Shown in pieces: positions 61,431 to 64,000 of a DNA stretch of 64,000 bases. Position 1 is the stretch's first letter; every line of letters starts with the position of its first letter. The stretch is from Vanilla planifolia (taxonomy: Eukaryota; Streptophyta; Magnoliopsida; Asparagales; Orchidaceae). A program made the translations under genes and the position numbers. Where the stretch lies: NCBI GenBank assembly GCA_023846275.1, contig CM043875.1:23006593-23070592 (forward strand), given 5' to 3'. The notes beneath the pieces were generated by a model. That model saw only the letters and a program-made list of their open reading frames with translations, searched no databases and was not told where the DNA came from.

Positions 61431-63172
61431 ATATAATGACCTATATTTTGTAAAATTGATTTTAAATAATTCTAAGTGATTTGATAAAAAGAATTAAGAT
61501 TTTTATTTTTTTTACAAAGTTGATTAAAATAATACTTTTAAGTATTTTTAGTAAAATATGTATTTATAAAGTATGTTAAATTTGAAAAAAAAATGAATAT
61601 ACCATTAGATCAAGCTCACCGAGATGAGTCTATTGATATTTGTTGTGTCGTAATTAGAGTTTGTTTAAATTTAATACAAATTTATAAAATAAATGAAATT
61701 ATTAATAACATATAATTTATGAATTAAATAATTAATAAAAAAATTAATATAATAAGTGGAAAAGAGGAGAAGAAACCATAATTTTCTCCCCATCCACACC
61801 TTTGTCACCTCGCCCTTCATCGTTGCATGTGCAACCTCTGTGGCTTTCAATCCTCATCACCTCGTTGTCATGCAATTATACGAAGTTTTTATAGTCAAGA
61901 TTGGGATCTCTTAAGCTACTATTGCTATTCTATTCCTCTTTGATTTGATACGAAGAACCTTGTCATAAGCAGGTTATCGAAAAAAGGGGCAAAGCGATGA
62001 TTGAGTTTCATTTCTACTTAATTTGGTCCTATTGCTTTGGTTGAATTCCTAGTGCACTAATTCAAGAACAATTAAGATTACCACTGTTCCTGATCCTTCT
62101 GCTAATGCTATTATTACCTCCTTTTCTCCTTTGATACATGCTTGGTCAAAAATGTGCCACTCTTACTAAGACTGTTGTCTTATATTTGGATTGTTCAATT
62201 GACAAATTTGATGCCATCAGAGATTGATAAAGGGCTTCTCATAGATTCACAATCTCTTACTCTAGGACATTCACATTAAGAGGAAGACTTCATAAATTCA
62301 CTATGCATTTTGTCTAAAAATAATGCACACATACATCATGCCTAACATTAGTACATCATCCATCTTGAGGAGTTGAAATAGAATTGCTTTTTTTAGCATT
62401 CTAAATCCAAATTGAGATAAGAAAGTCTTTATTTTTTTTATAAATCTAAACCCTAAATGGTCAAATATTGTGCTTGTAATTATTGATATAAAAAAGGAAG
62501 AATCGGTGAGCTATTTATGTATTTTCTTACTTTTGACGCACATGAAGAGAAACTATGTGATGATTAAAGGTTATTAAGTAATATTAGAAAATTTTTACTA
62601 TAAAAGAAAGAAGTTGAAAAGTTTTCTACAAAATAATATAAGGTCATTAATGGAATTGATGGATTGATTCAAAAATAAAGCTTAAGTATGAAGCTAAAGG
62701 AAAAGGAAAGTTAATATAAATTTTTTTTTAATAAGAGTAGGTAGATAATTTTAAATAATTATAATATAAATTTAATATTTTATTATAATTATTTAGTATT
62801 TAATATTAAAGCATATTATTCTTTTTTTATATCATATTTTACATCATTATTACATACTATGTGATGAAAAATAAAAATATGAAATAATTGATTGATTTAA
62901 TGATATTAGTGATATTAGTGATATAGAATGTAAAAAATTAATAAAATACTTAATATGATTCATATTATATAATTTATATTGTGCTTATTATATCAATGAT
63001 GGTATTAATATATCATAAATATACTGTGACTAGAATAAGTGAAGATGAGAATAACGATATTTATCTAATGAAATTAACTCTAGTTATCATACTTTACTAT
63101 CACTATGAGTGGAGATAAAATGATGTACTATGATATGATAATATTAACATCAGACCTTATATAATATATGAT
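61431..63172. other. AT-rich DNA, no gene seen
   Basis: No coding motif. A less AT-rich patch at about 61.78-61.93 kb (CTCCCCATCCACACC) is not recognised. From about 62.8 kb the sequence becomes very AT-rich and leads into the minisatellite. Confidence 0.4.
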
Positions 63173-63716
63173 GAGCTAATTATTGTGTGATTTGATAACT
63201 ACAGATGAGATCTGTTATGATGTGGATATGATTAATGATGAACTACTTATTATATGATCTAACAACTAGTGATTAGATTCACTATAATGTAAAAAATAAT
63301 ATATAATAAGCTACTTGTTATATGATCTAGTAATTAGAGATGAGATATATTATGTTGTGAATATAATATATGATGAGTTTCTTACATGTGATCCAGTAGG
63401 TAGAGATGAGACTTTATAATATAGATATGATATATCATGAACTACTTACTATGTGATCTAATAGTTAAAGATAAAATCTATTATGATATAGATATGATAT
63501 ATATATGATATATGATAAGTTTTTTTTGTTATGTTATCTAATAGTTAAAAATAAGATCTACTATGATATGGATATAATATATGATGAATTATTTATTATG
63601 TGATCTAATAGCTAGAGATAATATCTATTATAATACAAATATGATATATAAGCTACTTATTGTATGCTATAGTAACCTAAAAGTGATATCTATTATGAGG
63701 CAAATATGACGTGATA
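63173..63716 (+). repeat. Minisatellite, about eight units with a period near 67 bases
   Basis: The unit start GAACTACTTATTATGTGATC, or a close variant, recurs at about 63173, 63240, 63308, 63375, 63439, 63517, 63586 and 63650, giving spacings of 64-78, mostly 67. Each unit also holds AGAGATGAGATCTATTATGA-like and GATATGATATATGATGA-like words. The sixth spacing is longer because of an extra ATAT stretch. Confidence 0.9.
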
Positions 63717-64000
63717 TACTTGTAAGTTAGGTCTATATGCTATGAAGTGATGTGATATTAGATGATCTGATATGAGATCTATATGTTATATGCTTGTTAT
63801 AGACATGTTATATATGAGATAGGATCTCATGATACTAAAATAATAATCATTTGACAGATATTTGGGCTCTGATTATAAGTTTGAGTACTATGAAATAGAT
63901 GAGAAACGACATTGGGATGAAAAATTAAGAAAATATTATAATAAAAAAACTTTAAAAATATATAAAAATATTGGATTTTAGATGGATAAAATTAATTATA

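Noticed and set aside
63173-63716. CRISPR-like array at the window end
   Set aside because: The units repeat over their whole length with no unique spacers, and the genome is a plant's. It is a minisatellite.

Overview
This is nuclear DNA of a seed plant with a large, AT-rich, repeat-dense genome. The evidence is one clearly recognisable plant gene, OBERON1/2-like, split by a GT-AG intron of 9,400 bases. Around it lie decayed plant-type LINE (L1-like) and Ty3/gypsy retrotransposons and a probable Cassandra-type TRIM carrying a 5S rRNA-like segment. There is no bacterial, organellar or viral gene content. I cannot name the species; the long intron and heavy repeat load fit many gymnosperms and large-genome angiosperms.

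Layout. 1-3.2 kb: non-coding, with a diverged direct duplication (offset about 563 bases). 3.2-4.8 kb: minus-strand LINE reverse-transcriptase fragment containing a 97-base tandem duplication. 5.44-6.53 kb: unclassified CpG-rich repeat. 6.79-10.55 kb: minus-strand LINE remnant (ORF1, zinc knuckle, endonuclease, start of RT). 11.0-13.97 kb: weak coding-like, charged, coiled-coil-like relics on the minus strand, unidentified. 15.29-26.5 kb: the OBERON gene on the plus strand. Coding exon 1 holds the conserved N-terminal region and PHD finger; coding exon 2 holds the coiled coil. Its intron carries a minus-strand Ty3/gypsy relic, a tandem pair of about 615-base units, an opposite-strand copy of the CpG-rich repeat and a second gypsy scrap.

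26.5-34.2 kb: AT-rich with no gene, including a (TC)n(CA)n microsatellite. 34.2-37.9 kb: plus-strand LINE. 39.2-52.1 kb: a minus-strand Ty3/gypsy element with related LTR segments at both ends; a near-complete plus-strand LINE (about 41.0-46.27 kb) appears to sit inside its 3' LTR. 52.8-54.15 kb: plus-strand gypsy integrase fragment. 55.62-61.43 kb: plus-strand LTR retrotransposon with LTRs of about 2.1 kb and only about 0.85 kb of internal DNA; its 5' LTR is interrupted by the Cassandra-like TRIM. 63.17-63.72 kb: minisatellite with a period near 67 bases.

Only the OBERON gene looks functional. Every transposon reading frame I followed is broken by stops and frameshifts. The domain calls come from reading translations by eye against remembered family motifs, so element boundaries are approximate.
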